Notes: generated from the sequence alone by a model not told the origin. 64,000 nt of DNA from Macrolepiota albuminosa (GCA_027475525.1 JAMWFC010000062.1:404147-468146); one strand, 5' to 3'. Positions 1-9,841 are shown, counted from the first letter of the stretch. Translations and numbers: made by a program.

Positions 1-948
1 GACCGCAGTGTGCCAGGTAAGCATCCATCTCAGATGGTTCAGTAATGCCAACTTTTGGACTCATCCGTAATCATAGCTACCTCATAGATGTTCCCTTAGG
101 GCTGCGTTCTTCTCCGAAATCCGCAACCATCTGTCCATAGTCAGCAAGGTGTCCTTGGTGCATGGTTCAAGTCGGGTTGGTTAAAATGAATGACATTACT
201 TCGGTACCAAAATTACCAGAAGGTGGCATAGGCATAGCAATCGAGACACCATAAATAGCAGACTAGTACTTCGCAGAGCAACACACTGCGGTCTGGAGTT
301 AGTCCAACTGATGTGGTATATCAGTTTGGCGTGTCGCTCCAGTATGAAGTATGAATAGCCGGCGTTGTTGGGAATATACGTCCCCTCACCAGAGTATAAG
401 TAACCTGAGTTAATTGATGTCACCAAAATACAATTTGTTCCTCGCACGAGGTAAGGAAACAAGATAAAGGAACAGGAAAGAAGGAAGAGTCTGCTCTGAT
501 GACAATGCGTCGATTCTCGTCCAGTGAGAAGCGATCTGGTAATAGGACAGAATGCAGATTGACCATCCACGAAACTACGGAACCGCAGAGACAGTAGGTA
601 ACTGGAGTAACACCGAGAGAGAGATACCCAGAGTTCAACCAGTGTCAGGTAGAACCGAACGGTGCAGCACGTAAGGAGAACCAGACGCCGAGAATAAAGC
701 CGGTTGATCGGCTAATCAACTGTGGCAGCACCACCGCGGGTAACCATACCCTTATCTGCGGGAACCAATACCTCATAAGTACCCTTGACGAGGGGTGGTG
801 TTTGTGTAGGTATCGGCGGTTACTGCTGATGTACCTGAGGTTACCCTACGTTCAAGTGCGATCTGATAGCTTTATGGGACGAACAACGGGCGCAGTGTGA
901 TGATCCTGTGTTTCCCGGATTTGACTTAATGTCAACTTAGAGTAGGAG
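1..948. other. Left flank of YR retroelement; no gene recognised
   Basis: No protein family can be recognised in this stretch. Two overlapping minus-strand open frames (about 196-638) have no motif I know and look like chance. The base composition and a TTTATTCTCGG-like TATA region on the minus strand would fit an old LTR, but no matching copy occurs in the window, so this stays a guess. Confidence 0.3.
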
Positions 949-992
949 TCTAGGTATACATAGCGACTTGTATATTCCTCGTTACGCGTTAC
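949..992 (+). repeat. Split direct repeat A1
   Basis: This 44-bp block starts TCTAGGTATACATAGCG and ends GCGTTAC. It recurs exactly at 6716-6759. Its 3' end and the next bases form an imperfect 18-bp palindrome around the MluI-like core ACGCGT, a plausible recombination or terminal feature. It lies about 50 bp before the first ORF. Confidence 0.8.
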
Positions 993-1039
993 GAGTTCTT
1001 AAAATCGTCATTTCGTTCCTCATCAACTGAGACATCTGC

Positions 1040-2236
1040 ATGAGTTCGCATGGTCGACAACCAACTATCAAATTACCTGCCTCTCAACCACACAAGTCAA
1101 CCAGAGAGGCGCCCGCGCCTCCTGGATCGCATAGAACAACGCCCGAGCCTGGCAGAACGTCTCGGGATGTTACACCACAAGTCCTACGACCTTCCGACCA
1201 AGAGCAGCAAATCCTCGGCAGACTTGAGCAAATTGTCGATGAATTTAGACATGGACGGAAGTCCAAAGTCGATGCTGTCACAGAAATTGTCGAAACCATC
1301 AATAAATCCGACCTCGATGAAAAATTTAGACGAGGATCTATTGCCGACTACATCACGGTACTCACCGACATCGAGTCCAAAGAGAAAGAACGAGATGAGA
1401 GAACAGAGCATCACGAAGAAACAGAAAATAGACAACCTGGAGAGCGAGACGGCAGTGTCAACCGGGAACAGCTTGTTGAACCGGATGAAGAGGGAGAAAG
1501 GAGGAAAGGCAAAGAACGGGCAAGATCGCCAACTTTCCCCCCCATACATGCACACCGAAACCGACTCCTGCGCGCTGCCCCTGAAAGTTCCGATGCAAGC
1601 AGCAACAGTGAGGCAGACACATCCGAAGGCAAATCTAGCCCAGATCAGCCGAAAACAAAGAAGCGGAAAGTTAAGGAAGAAGACTTACCCTGGTACCATG
1701 GAGAAAAGCTTGCTCGAGAGACTGAAGACCCCAGATGCGTTGAAAACCGAAGGCTGCTTAAACTTTACCACAAAGACCCATCACGAGTCAAGCAGCACAT
1801 TGCAGCCTCTCGAACAGCCCCCTGTAATTTCCCCACATCAGAGTGGGACAAACTCCTCAGAGGGGAACTTGCCGACTTCGACGTCATCTACAGCGCTATC
1901 CACCATGTCGGGACTCCTCAAGAGAATAGAGGACGTATCGGAGACCGTGAGATCGTCTTTGGACACAGCGATCCAGTGCGAAAAGTTGAGAATCATGGGC
2001 AGTGGACAATTGCAGCCAGTCTCTATGAAGAAGCCATCAGTTTTGCTTGGCCCAGCAGACGAGAGGAATGGGCAAACCACTATCGCTACATTGTCGGACT
2101 CTTCTCAGCAAAACCCACTGCCCTACATGCATGCGTCATCGAATATGAGAAAGCAGTCAGGGCCAGAGTCGGTCCAGGGACAAAAATGCTCCTTACAGAC
2201 CGAAACCGATTCGACGACTTGCGTGACGCAATCTAG
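1040..2236 (+). CDS. YR retroelement ORF1, frame a (gag-like)
   Basis: This 398-residue frame starts at ATG 1040. The N-terminal half is charged and disordered. From about residue 210 there is an ordered block beginning EEDLPWYHGEKL, with DPRCVENRRLLKLYHKDPS and later CNFPTSEWDKLLRGE. From memory this resembles the region before the zinc finger in gag-like proteins of mushroom YR retroelements; no search was run. A basic KTKKRKVKE stretch just before the block could be a nuclear signal. The frame ends at TAG 2234-2236, before the zinc finger, which sits in the overlapping frame, so a frameshift near 2230 is possible. It overlaps a second open frame along almost its whole length. Confidence 0.6.
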   Translation: MSSHGRQPTIKLPASQPHKSTREAPAPPGSHRTTPEPGRTSRDVTPQVLRPSDQEQQILGRLEQIVDEFRHGRKSKVDAVTEIVETINKSDLDEKFRRGSIADYITVLTDIESKEKERDERTEHHEETENRQPGERDGSVNREQLVEPDEEGERRKGKERARSPTFPPIHAHRNRLLRAAPESSDASSNSEADTSEGKSSPDQPKTKKRKVKEEDLPWYHGEKLARETEDPRCVENRRLLKLYHKDPSRVKQHIAASRTAPCNFPTSEWDKLLRGELADFDVIYSAIHHVGTPQENRGRIGDREIVFGHSDPVRKVENHGQWTIAASLYEEAISFAWPSRREEWANHYRYIVGLFSAKPTALHACVIEYEKAVRARVGPGTKMLLTDRNRFDDLRDAI

Positions 2237-2459
2237 CGGAATCAACTATGGTGGAAATGGGAGCAAAAAGACAGGGATCAAATCATCAATCGGAAAATCA
2301 AGTGGCAGTGCTAAGAGCTCCGGACGTGCTGTCTGCAGGCGATGGAACACAACAGCTGGGTGCCCCTTCGACAGAGACTCATGCTTCTGGAGACATGTCT
2401 GTAAACGGTGTGGAGGAAAACATAAGAAAACCGAATGCTCTCAAAACATCGAAAACTGA
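1050..2459 (+). CDS. YR retroelement ORF1, frame b, with C-terminal zinc finger
   Basis: This 469-residue frame starts at ATG 1050, 10 bases after the previous ORF and in a different frame. It has a recurring LLxR(I/L/M) motif (LLDRIEQ, SLAERL, SLLNRMKREK, SLLERLKT, GLLKRIED) spread over about 300 residues, which suggests real protein-level constraint. The C-terminus (about 425-465) is cysteine-rich: VCRRWN, GCPFDRDSCFWRHVC, KRCGGKHKKTEC, a CCCH finger followed by a knuckle, as expected for nucleic-acid binding by a Gag-like protein. Either both frames are coding, or the finger belongs to frame a after a frameshift. I cannot separate these by eye. Confidence 0.55.
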   Translation: MVDNQLSNYLPLNHTSQPERRPRLLDRIEQRPSLAERLGMLHHKSYDLPTKSSKSSADLSKLSMNLDMDGSPKSMLSQKLSKPSINPTSMKNLDEDLLPTTSRYSPTSSPKRKNEMREQSITKKQKIDNLESETAVSTGNSLLNRMKREKGGKAKNGQDRQLSPPYMHTETDSCALPLKVPMQAATVRQTHPKANLAQISRKQRSGKLRKKTYPGTMEKSLLERLKTPDALKTEGCLNFTTKTHHESSSTLQPLEQPPVISPHQSGTNSSEGNLPTSTSSTALSTMSGLLKRIEDVSETVRSSLDTAIQCEKLRIMGSGQLQPVSMKKPSVLLGPADERNGQTTIATLSDSSQQNPLPYMHASSNMRKQSGPESVQGQKCSLQTETDSTTCVTQSSGINYGGNGSKKTGIKSSIGKSSGSAKSSGRAVCRRWNTTAGCPFDRDSCFWRHVCKRCGGKHKKTECSQNIEN

Positions 2460-4305
2460 AGTGCTGAAAGGAAACATTCCAAAGTATCTGCGTTACAACT
2501 ATTACAATCATTCGGTGCCACTTCCGAGGACTCTTATCCAGTGGTCATTAACTGCCAAACCCCTTCCGACACCATCTCATGATGAACTTAATAATATGCG
2601 AGCTACAAAAACCTTGACTGAACACTCCGACTTATTCAGAATCGTAACCCCTATAAACGTCGATCTTCTTCAACAACTTGTATCCAATCATCCAAATCAA
2701 CCTTTCGTAGCTTCAGTCATCAGGAGTCTCCGAGATGGCTTTTGGCCTTTTGCTGATACAAAATCATCTTCCTATCCGATAACCTGTGATATGTCATTGG
2801 GACCACCAACAGACAAAGCCGAAGCAGATTTTCTAAGGTCACAAAGGGACATTGAAATTGCAGAAGGACAATTTTCTGGTGCTTTCGGCTCTCAATTGTT
2901 TGACGGGATGTACAGCTCTCCAATCCATGCAGTGCCAAAGCCTAAATCTTCTGATTTTCGTCTTGTAACCAATCAATCCGCTGGACAATTCTCACTGAAC
3001 TCAATGATTGCCTACAACAATATCTCTGGCTTCCCAATGGACAATATGAGGCATCTCGGAGATTTACTGTTGCGCATCAGGGATAAATCAGACAAGCCGC
3101 TCATTTTGTGGAAATCAGACGTCACCAGTGCCTATCGATTAATTCCTATGCATCCCAGATGGCAACTAAAGCAAATTGTTACAATTGATAATAAACGATA
3201 TGTCGATCGATGCAACTGTTTTAGAGGAAGAGCATCTTTGAACTGCTAGGGATCTGTCAACAGCCTAGTTACCTGGTCTGCGGAAGACTCGTACGAGGTT
3301 GAAAACCCCCTTTGTTTCAATGATGACACCTTCGGAGTCAACGACGCCAATGACCTCTGCTTCTATGAACCATACTTAATGTGGATACCTAAAAGTCAAG
3401 CCAACTTACTGCGACTCTGGGATGACCTCTGGGATGACCTCGGCATCCCTCACAGGCAAAAGAAGCAAATTTTTGGAGCCCCGCTAACAATAATTGGTAT
3501 CCTTGTTGACCCCAACGCAATGACGATGACCCTACCTCCAAATGCCAAACATGACCTCATAACCGAAATTCGTCGCTTTGCCTCCTATCATAAAAGAAAG
3601 TCTACCTACTACACTAAACAAGCCTGGCAACAGTTAGCTGGATGGATCAACTGGGGCTTGAATGTCTTTCCTCTCTTGGCTCCTTCCCTCTGCAACGTTT
3701 ATGCTAAACTCGCATCAGTACCTGACAACCCAAATCTAAGGATTTGGTGTAATACAGACATAAGAGCAGATTTACTCTGGGCTGCAGACCACATCGAGAA
3801 CTCCGATGGGGTTCTAATCCTTCACTCCAAAGCTTGGCCTGCATACAGTGCCGACATCATTATCGAGTGTGATGCTTGCCCTACAGGAATGGCATTTTGG
3901 TTTCCTTCCTTGCAACAGGGTTACTTCTGTGCCACCCAAGAAGACACCCCAACGGAGCTTATATTCTTTCTAGAAGCCCTGACAGTGACATCTGCACTAC
4001 ACTTTGCGACCTCGAACTCCCCGAAATCACAAAAAATTGTCATTTATTCAGACAGCCAAAATACCGTTGATATCTTCAACTCACTGCATGCCCAACCGCT
4101 CTACAATCCACTCTTAAAATTTGCAGTCGACACCCTCATCAGTGGTAATCATAAACTAAAGGTCTTACACATTTCGGGGAAACTGAATGTCTGCGCCGAT
4201 CTTCTTTCCTGACGAAAATTTGAAGAAGCCCGTGATCTCTTCCCTTTGTTATCCATATTCAACTTTCAACCCCCTCAAGAATTGCTGGGGGCAACGAAAA
4301 AATGA
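2248..4305 (+). pseudogene. YR retroelement reverse transcriptase-RNase H, two premature stops
   Basis: One frame runs 2248-4305, interrupted by TAG 3247-3249 and TGA 4210-4212. RT blocks visible are VPKPKSSDFRLVTNQSAG, the catalytic aspartate in WKSDVTSAYRLIP, YVDRCNCF, and FNDDTFGV where a YxDD box is expected (about 3322). RNase H follows: IIIECDACPTGM, FFLEALTV, IYSDSQNTVD and LHISGKLNVCADLLS. The function would be cDNA synthesis from element RNA. The stop at 3247 fits TGG to TAG and the one at 4210 may be CGA to TGA; both would be single transitions. The Phe-Asn-Asp-Asp box departs from Tyr-Met/Leu-Asp-Asp and may itself be decay. The start overlaps the end of the zinc-finger ORF. Confidence 0.8.
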
Positions 4306-4321
4306 TCATATCAGCTGTGAA

Positions 4322-4351
4322 GTCTAGGCAACCTCACAGGGTTGCCTAGAC
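4322..4351. repeat. Perfect 12-bp hairpin between RT-RNase H and recombinase
   Basis: GTCTAGGCAACC and GGTTGCCTAGAC flank a 6-base loop (TCACAG). The stem is perfect and sits 17 bases after the last RT-RNase H stop, just before the recombinase frame opens. It could be an RNA structure or a recombinase-related site; nothing decides between these. Confidence 0.7.
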
Positions 4352-4355
4352 CTGA

Positions 4356-5300
4356 GAACACCTCATACACGAACGCTCCATTGCTCTTGGCTACTGTATT
4401 GGTGATTCGACTTTCCGCTCTTATGGGTCTGCCCTTAACTCCTATCTCAATTTTATCAAAATTCACCATATGGACATGAAACCTACTGCAGACACCCTCT
4501 CGCTCTATGTGGCATACATGTCCCACTATATTGACCCCAAATCCATCTCATCTTACCTGTCTGGCCTTTGTAATCAACTCGAAGTCTACTTCCCTGAAAT
4601 CCGAGCTGAGCGTAACTCACCCCTTGTCAAGAAAACACTAGCTGGCTCGAAGAAGAGGTTTTCCTCCCCAACAAAACGCAAACAAGAGATGACAAGGGAC
4701 AATATTATACAAGTCATAAACTTCTACCGCACTTCCACCCAACACGATGATTTCCTGTTTGTGGCCCTATTGGTTACTGGTTTCTATGCCTTGCTCCGAC
4801 TGGGAGAGATGACACTACCTGACGATCTACTCCTGAGGGACCATTGGAAAGTCACAACAGCACTATCTGTCACAATTGACACCGACTCTTACTCCTTTTT
4901 CCTCCCCACCCACAAGGCAGATGCCTTCTTTGAAGGCAACAAAGTCCTAATTCGGAAGTCAAAACATGCAGCTGACCCATACAAACGATTTGTCACTTAT
5001 TGGAACAGCCGTCAACACCTCTTCCCTCTACGTCGTGAACTATAGATAACCAAAAATGGTTTTCCACCAACCCGCTCATTCTTCATAAAGAGACTACAAC
5101 AATTTTTTGACCACAGCATAGCAGGTCAGTCTCTCCGAGCAGGTGGTGCCACTTTTCTTGCTGGTGAGGGTGCTGCCCCTCAAATCATACAAGCAGCTGG
5201 CCGATGGGTCTCCGATTCCTTCCAAAGATATATTCGAAAACACCCGCTTGTCTTACACGCCCTTGCTTTCAGCAGACGGTCGGACGAATCATTTTGTTAA
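4356..5300 (+). pseudogene. Tyrosine recombinase of the YR retroelement, one in-frame stop
   Basis: The frame opens at 4356 and runs to TAA 5298-5300, broken once by TAG 5043-5045. The N-terminal SAM-like part reads STFRSYGSALNSYLNFIKIH. The catalytic core has the first arginine in FYALLRLGEMTLP, a mid-domain HKAD, the second conserved block GQSLRAGGATFLAGEG with its arginine, then AAGRWVSDSFQRYIRKHP carrying the nucleophilic tyrosine. This is the R..R..Y layout of tyrosine recombinases, which would insert the circular cDNA without target duplication. The stop falls where relatives tend to have Trp, so TGG to TAG is likely (from memory). The first ATG in the frame (4470) would cut into the conserved N-terminus, so the true start is probably upstream. 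Confidence 0.8.
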
Positions 5301-5641
5301 TCAAAATTTGGTGCACACCCTGTCATCTGGCACACCATTGCTCGGAGCAGATGGCCAGACAAGCGACGAAGTCACCCATCTGTTGTTTACCACATCTTAG
5401 CATAAAGCAGGTGTGTTCAACAATGAATATTTCTCAATTGCTCAATGACCCATGTTTCGTAACAGCCCTGCGAAACTTCACAAGAGTTGTTGCCCCTGCA
5501 CTTGCTGGCAATGAGACACTTGTTGTATACTTGTCGTAGATTTTGCGATGAAAATATATCGATTCTTTCTCCCTTCTTCTCGTGCCTACTTCGATCGCTC
5601 TGAGAGCTCACGGCACAAGCCTTAATAGGGAATAGCCGCAC
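5301..5641. other. YR element 3' region, no gene
   Basis: Between the recombinase stop and repeat B1 no supported gene is seen. Short open frames on both strands here lack motifs. Confidence 0.5.
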
Positions 5642-5761
5642 GCCAGCACGAGAATAAAGAATCACGCGCAGATATTTTGCGCACAGGACCAGCTCTACGA
5701 GCTCTCCCGAACCACGGTATATTATACCTTATCAAACTAAGCAGGAAGCGGCTCATTGGTC
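5642..5761 (+). repeat. Split direct repeat B1
   Basis: This 120-bp block starts GCCAGCACGAGAATAAAG and ends CTCATTGGTC. It recurs at 6788-6907 with about three transitions. It is the first of the paired B repeats of the YR element. Confidence 0.85.
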
Positions 5762-5800
5762 GTATTACAACTAAAAGTTTTCATGAGACCAATGAGAGCC
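5750..5800. repeat. Stem-loop at the end of B1
   Basis: GGCTCATTGGTC (5750-5761) pairs with GACCAATGAG-AG-CC (5787-5800), with a two-base bulge and a 25-base loop. The left arm is the last 12 bases of repeat B1. Confidence 0.55.
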
Positions 5801-5827
5801 AAGTCGCTGGCTGTCACGTGAATGCTA

Positions 5828-6660
5828 CACCTAGAGAGCAATGGGAGCAATAAGGTAGGGCCCATGGACAACGCGGTCATATCACGTGATCAAAAGTGAC
5901 AGAGCGTTACATTGGCCAAATTTTGGCAGGGAAAAGTCAGTCGCAGACGGATACCACCTTCAAATGGAAATAATGTACAAATTCAATTCCGCAGAATTGT
6001 TGAAATAGAATATATGGAGAGATCTGTGCGAGCAAATTACTGAAATCTGAGTACAATCTTTTGGCATCTAAGGAAATAGTGTGAAATACACAAGGAATGA
6101 AAACCAACGAAACAGGATTTTGTAACGGGTTTCCAAGTACCAGCAATGCCTCTCCACAACTATCAGAACCTCAAAAACCTTGGACACTATGCTATATGGA
6201 ATACGCGAAGGACGGTGGAGAGAAAAAAGGCAAAGATGGCAGGAGGAGGTGATAGAGAGGACAAGTAAAACCATTTTGCTTATTTCAGCTATGCTCGCTG
6301 TGCTCGCAGGTTTATTGATGCATACCACAAAGGTCTCGATGAAAAGCAAGCTGCGTGGGCTCAAAAAAAGTACTGTGGCCATCGTACTATTCCCAATGAT
6401 ATTTTGGCTCAGTTTGACGCTGCTACTGCTTAATCTCATTTAATTCTCTGTTATCACGCATATATATACCCTTATATACCCTATATCCTCTTATACGACC
6501 TTTTTCCTTACCTCTGGCTTCAAACATGTAAAGCTCGTCGAGACGACTCATTTACAACGCGTTTGTGACCCTGGTCACAGGCAAGTCACTTCACGTGACA
6601 TGACCGCATTGTCCATGGGCCCTACCTTACAACTTCATCTCCCGCTAATTGCTCTCTAGG
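5828..6660 (+). mobile_element. Probable deleted Tc1/mariner-type DNA transposon nested in the YR element
   Basis: The ends are long imperfect inverted repeats. The left end (5828-5890) carries CCTAGAGAGCAAT, TAAGGTAGGGCCCATGGAC and GCGGTCAT-TCACGTG; the right end (about 6590-6660) carries the reverse complement of the same blocks in the same order. A TA dinucleotide lies just outside each end (5826-5827 and 6661-6662), as expected for Tc1/mariner insertion. Inside is one exon-like reading frame resembling the C-terminus of a DDE transposase. At about 0.83 kb it is too short to be autonomous. The insertion would explain why B1 and A2 of the host YR element are not adjacent. Element class is inferred from the TA flanks and the short C-terminal match. 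Confidence 0.5.
6289..6434 (+). pseudogene. C-terminal exon of a DDE-type transposase (fragment)
   Basis: The frame reads YARCARRFIDAYHKGLDEKQ, then AAWAQKKYCGHRTIP, and stops at TAA 6432-6434. It is preceded by a good 3' splice site (TTTTGCTTATTTCAG). Short C-terminal exons with an 'AYxxGL...AA.A.KKY..HR.IP' pattern end many basidiomycete Tc1/mariner-like DDE endonucleases as I recall them. Only the tail is present; no catalytic residues are seen. The assignment rests on this short pattern and on the flanking inverted repeats. Confidence 0.4.
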
Positions 6661-6715
6661 TAAGCATTCTACACTCATGAGCAATAGTCAACGGTCATTC
6701 ATCCCACAATTGCTC

Positions 6716-6759
6716 TCTAGGTATACATAGCGACTTGTATATTCCTCGTTACGCGTTAC
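6716..6759 (+). repeat. Split direct repeat A2
   Basis: Exact copy of the 44-bp A1 repeat at 949-992. It is followed by a 28-bp spacer and then B2. The bases just before and into it (ATTGCTCTCTAGGTA) also match the end of the nested transposon's inverted repeat at 6648-6662. Confidence 0.8.
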
Positions 6760-6787
6760 CCTCCCTCCTCTCCCTCGATAATAAGTA

Positions 6788-6907
6788 GCCAGCACGAGAA
6801 TAAAGAATCACGTGCAGATATTTTGCGCACGGGACCGGCTCTACGAGCTCTCCCGAACCACGGTATATTATACCTTATCAAACTAAGCAGGAAGCGGCTC
6901 ATTGGTC
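6788..6907 (+). repeat. Split direct repeat B2, right end of the YR element
   Basis: Second copy of the 120-bp B block (B1 at 5642-5761) with about 3 differences, all transitions. Sequence similarity ends at CTCATTGGTC, which sets the right boundary of the element. Confidence 0.85.
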
Positions 6908-7259
6908 ACAGGCCTTTTACACTGCAGAAGGATGCGGAACTGGTAGGAAAATAGCGAGAGAGGTCCTAGTGCCAAGAAATCACGCATACGCCCTCGAAAT
7001 TGGAATATGGGTAATACAGCTTTCTGTGTAGTAGGTAGTTAAGTTCGATCACGGGAGAAAAATGTAAGTTTGCAGGGAGGAGGAACGGAAGGAATGCAAG
7101 ATGCGTTTTGGGATGAGTGTCACAGTCACACTCCCTTATGAACATCTTGTATAGTTACTTCCATCTTCTCTGTACTCGTAGAATTTCGAATTACCTTGAC
7201 TTCGTGTTTCCTCTATGGTTTCCCCTGGCTCTTCGGTTGCCTTGTCCACCTTGGGCGGG
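6908..7259. other. Gap between two YR elements, no gene
   Basis: No gene or repeat is supported here. A short open frame around 7117-7365 overlaps the start of the next element in a non-matching frame. Confidence 0.4.
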
Positions 7260-9475
7260 GGCGGATGACCTCGCACTAGATCTCGCTTCCCTCCCTCTGC
7301 CGTCCTTGGCGAGAATATATCTGATAGTCGTTCTTTACGACGGTCGAATAGGCGACCTCCAGTAGCACGCTTCCTTCTGTGGAGGACGTAGATGAGACCG
7401 TATCAGGAGATGACTCGGGGCACGAGAGCGCTGTACCTCTGCATTCTGACGCATATACTCCTGGTTCAGCTGCCACTGTTCTTCCTGAGGCCCTGCCTGC
7501 ACAGGCAGATCTCCCACCTGTCACCCGTCGCAAGTTGGCGATCAACAGAGTCTCCACATCTCTGCTCCTCGGGCCACCCTGTCGGTTCCACGGACTTTAC
7601 ATCCTTCTTCAACTATGCCCTCAGGGACTTTCCAGCCTATTCAAACGACGGTGTTCTCTGTTCGAGCTTTGCCTGTCTCACCTTCTGCAGTAACTCTACC
7701 TCACACACCTTTCCGCCATTCCCCGGCTATCCCTCAGCATTCTTCCATGCAATCTTCCCTTGCAAACCTCCCTCCCCCAAGTTCTGTTCAACCTCCCTCG
7801 AGTTCGATCCAAGTTCAACCGCCCTTGAGTTCTGTCCATCCTCCCATAGAGGGTAGCATTCCCCAAAGTTCCTCTGCACAAGATGTTCCATCCTTTCCAC
7901 CTTCTACTCTCGATTCTACCTTTCCTGCTTCTACTCTCAATTCTACCTTACAGGCTACTTTGACAGCTCTTTCACCTTCCGCGCTGCCTTTATCCCCCAC
8001 TCCTGGGACTACACTTGAATTCTGCATCACATCTTCTTTATCTTCCTCCTCTTCATCACTCCCTCAGGATACCTTTACGCTTTCTCATGCTGCACTTACA
8101 GAGCTCTTGAGAACATACTGTTCTCATGTTACACAAACTCCAGCCCCATCTGACACAGGACCTCTTCCCTCTTCTCTACAGGCAGTCTCGACTGGTATCC
8201 CTTCCGGCGCAGTCCTAGTTGGCTTTATATCCGCTACCCCATTGAACCCGGGTTCTTGCATGCCCGGTTCACAAGTTCATCCTCTAGATATTTCTGCTCC
8301 GGCGCTTATGCCCCTTTCTGCACAGGCTTTTACACCCATTTCTGCACCGAGTTTTTCGGCCATTTCTACAGCTACTTCAGTCAGCTCCTGCCCTCTTTTG
8401 GATTACCTCCCACCTCAGTCGCAGAGCTTGACCTGAATGTCATGCCCCTCCCCTTGTGTATTCAACGTGTTTTCAATTTGGGTTGGCCTGGCCAGTATAC
8501 ATTCCTCTTGACCTCCTTACCAACACGGCGTGTCATCATGTGCTTACTTCTTCCAATCAACATAGTGACTCTGCCTTCTCACTCTCGGCCTTGGGTGACT
8601 TACAGGTTTCTTCTGCACAATTTGATTTGAGTAAAGAACAGTACTTGTCCACCTATGAATTCATGCAAGCTTCTAGGACTTTGGTGTGGATTATTTGCCA
8701 TTGCCTTAAGGCAGGCTCCAAGGGTCTTATTGGTGGCCCTACAGCTCAGACCATTGCAGATTCCCTTGAGCAGCATTACAACTGCATTCAATATAGACAT
8801 AATTTTGGTGACAACTTTTTGGTATACTTAGCTTATGACATTTATATTTGTCATGTCTATCTTCAGAGCAGTGGTTCATGTTGTGTTCACGATTGGCACA
8901 AGCTTGTGTTCACGATTGGCACAAGCTTGTGTTCACGATTGGCACAAGCTTGTGTTCACGATTGGCACAAGCTTGTGTTCACAATTGGCACAAGCTTGTA
9001 TTTGAGAAGAAGTTACAGGATTATATGACAGATAGCATTTGTCATTCACTTAATCAACTCTCCAACCTCCTGTGTGGGAATGGTGTTGTCTCCTCAAGTT
9101 CCACATCTTCCTCCCAGCTATTTTGTTCATTTCCAGACTTTTTCTGCATGCTCTTGGAAGCATTGTCAAGTTGTTCCTCGGATGACTCCTCATGCTGAGG
9201 TCATGGCTTCTGCTGTACTCTCTTTGATGGTCAATCTCATGACATTAGAGGAAAACCTATTAAATATATAGTGTGCAAAGCAAATGACCACCATTTTGCA
9301 GGATTCACCAAGCAGGGCAAGATCCTCTGCCAAGTCAATGGTCAATGGTTCAATGCTAATGGAGTGTCATTCTGTTATGCTTTCAACAGACCTCAGTCCT
9401 GTTTCTCCAACTGTGCTCATAGACATGCCCTGCTCTCTCTGTGGAGATGGCCAGCATAATGTCTAGAACTGCACT
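7260..9475 (+). pseudogene. Gag-like protein of decayed YR element
   Basis: An Arg/Ser-rich start (about 7265-7375: RSLRRSNRRPPVARFLL) leads to a 273-residue Ser/Pro-rich open frame (7615-8436) with many PPSS-type repeats. A conserved block follows at about 8590-8850: FDLSKEQYLSTYEFMQASRT, GLIGGPTAQTIADSLEQHY and VYLAYDIYI. It ends with a zinc-finger-like region at about 9270-9470, with FCYAFNRPQSC and, in another frame, CSLCGDGQH. Several frameshifts separate these pieces. A 23-bp tandem repeat sits inside. The protein would package element RNA; this copy is dead. Confidence 0.55.
8883..8997. repeat. 23-bp tandem repeat, five copies
   Basis: The unit GTGTTCACGATTGGCACAAGCTT is repeated five times head to tail; only the last copy differs (one base). 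Unit junctions make the palindrome CACAAGCTTGTG. Because 23 is not a multiple of 3, the repeat cycles through all three frames, and all three stay open. It lies inside the decayed gag region. Confidence 0.95.
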
Positions 9476-9687
9476 GCTTGATCAATATTTTCTAGTCACT
9501 ATACCCAATAACGTTCCAAAGTGAGTGACAGTGCTTAATGAAATTAGAGCAGCTGGTCAATTTTCACACATTATTCATGGTTTACAATTTGATTTTTCAC
9601 TAGGTTTGGATGTATTTACTTTAAGTGAGACCTTTTCCCCTTCTAATCACTAATCATTCTCTCAAACATCATAAATTCATTATTGAG

Positions 9688-9841
9688 AAATATGCAAAGG
9701 AATGTTTATTGAGCTGTATTTATCTAGAATACCCCTCTTCTCTCATTTATAGCTTGTTCAGACTAAATATGCAAAGGAATGTTTATTGAGCTGTATTTAT
9801 CTAGAATACCCCTCTTCTCTCATTTATAGCTTGTTCAGACT
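9688..9841. repeat. Exact 77-bp tandem duplication (likely assembly artefact)
   Basis: 9688-9764 and 9765-9841 are identical over exactly 77 bp and differ immediately outside. Three other exact 77-bp duplications occur at 21962, 35778 and 54849. A constant unit length in unrelated sequence points to unmerged k-mer overlaps, not to a biological duplication. Confidence 0.9.

Larger units (their letters stand above)
949..6907 (+). mobile_element. Ngaro-like tyrosine-recombinase retroelement with split direct repeats
   Basis: The order of parts is A1 (949-992), gag-like ORFs, RT-RNase H, tyrosine recombinase, B1 (5642-5761), A2 (6716-6759), B2 (6788-6907). A1 and A2 are identical over 44 bp; B1 and B2 differ at about 3 of 120 positions. 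This A1-ORF-B1-A2-B2 layout is the split direct repeat arrangement described for Ngaro and PAT-like YR retroelements, which integrate with a tyrosine recombinase instead of a DDE integrase. The RT-RNase H and recombinase frames each carry premature stops, so this copy is probably inactive. The roughly 950 bp between B1 and A2 is unusual, because they normally adjoin; it contains a probable nested DNA transposon. Outer boundaries are set from the repeats and may be off by a few bases. Confidence 0.8.

Noticed and set aside
196..638. Two minus-strand ORFs at the left edge
   Set aside because: Overlapping frames with no motifs; probably chance or LTR sequence.
8883..8997. CRISPR-like regular repeats
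   Set aside because: The units are directly adjacent with no spacers, in a eukaryotic retroelement remnant.
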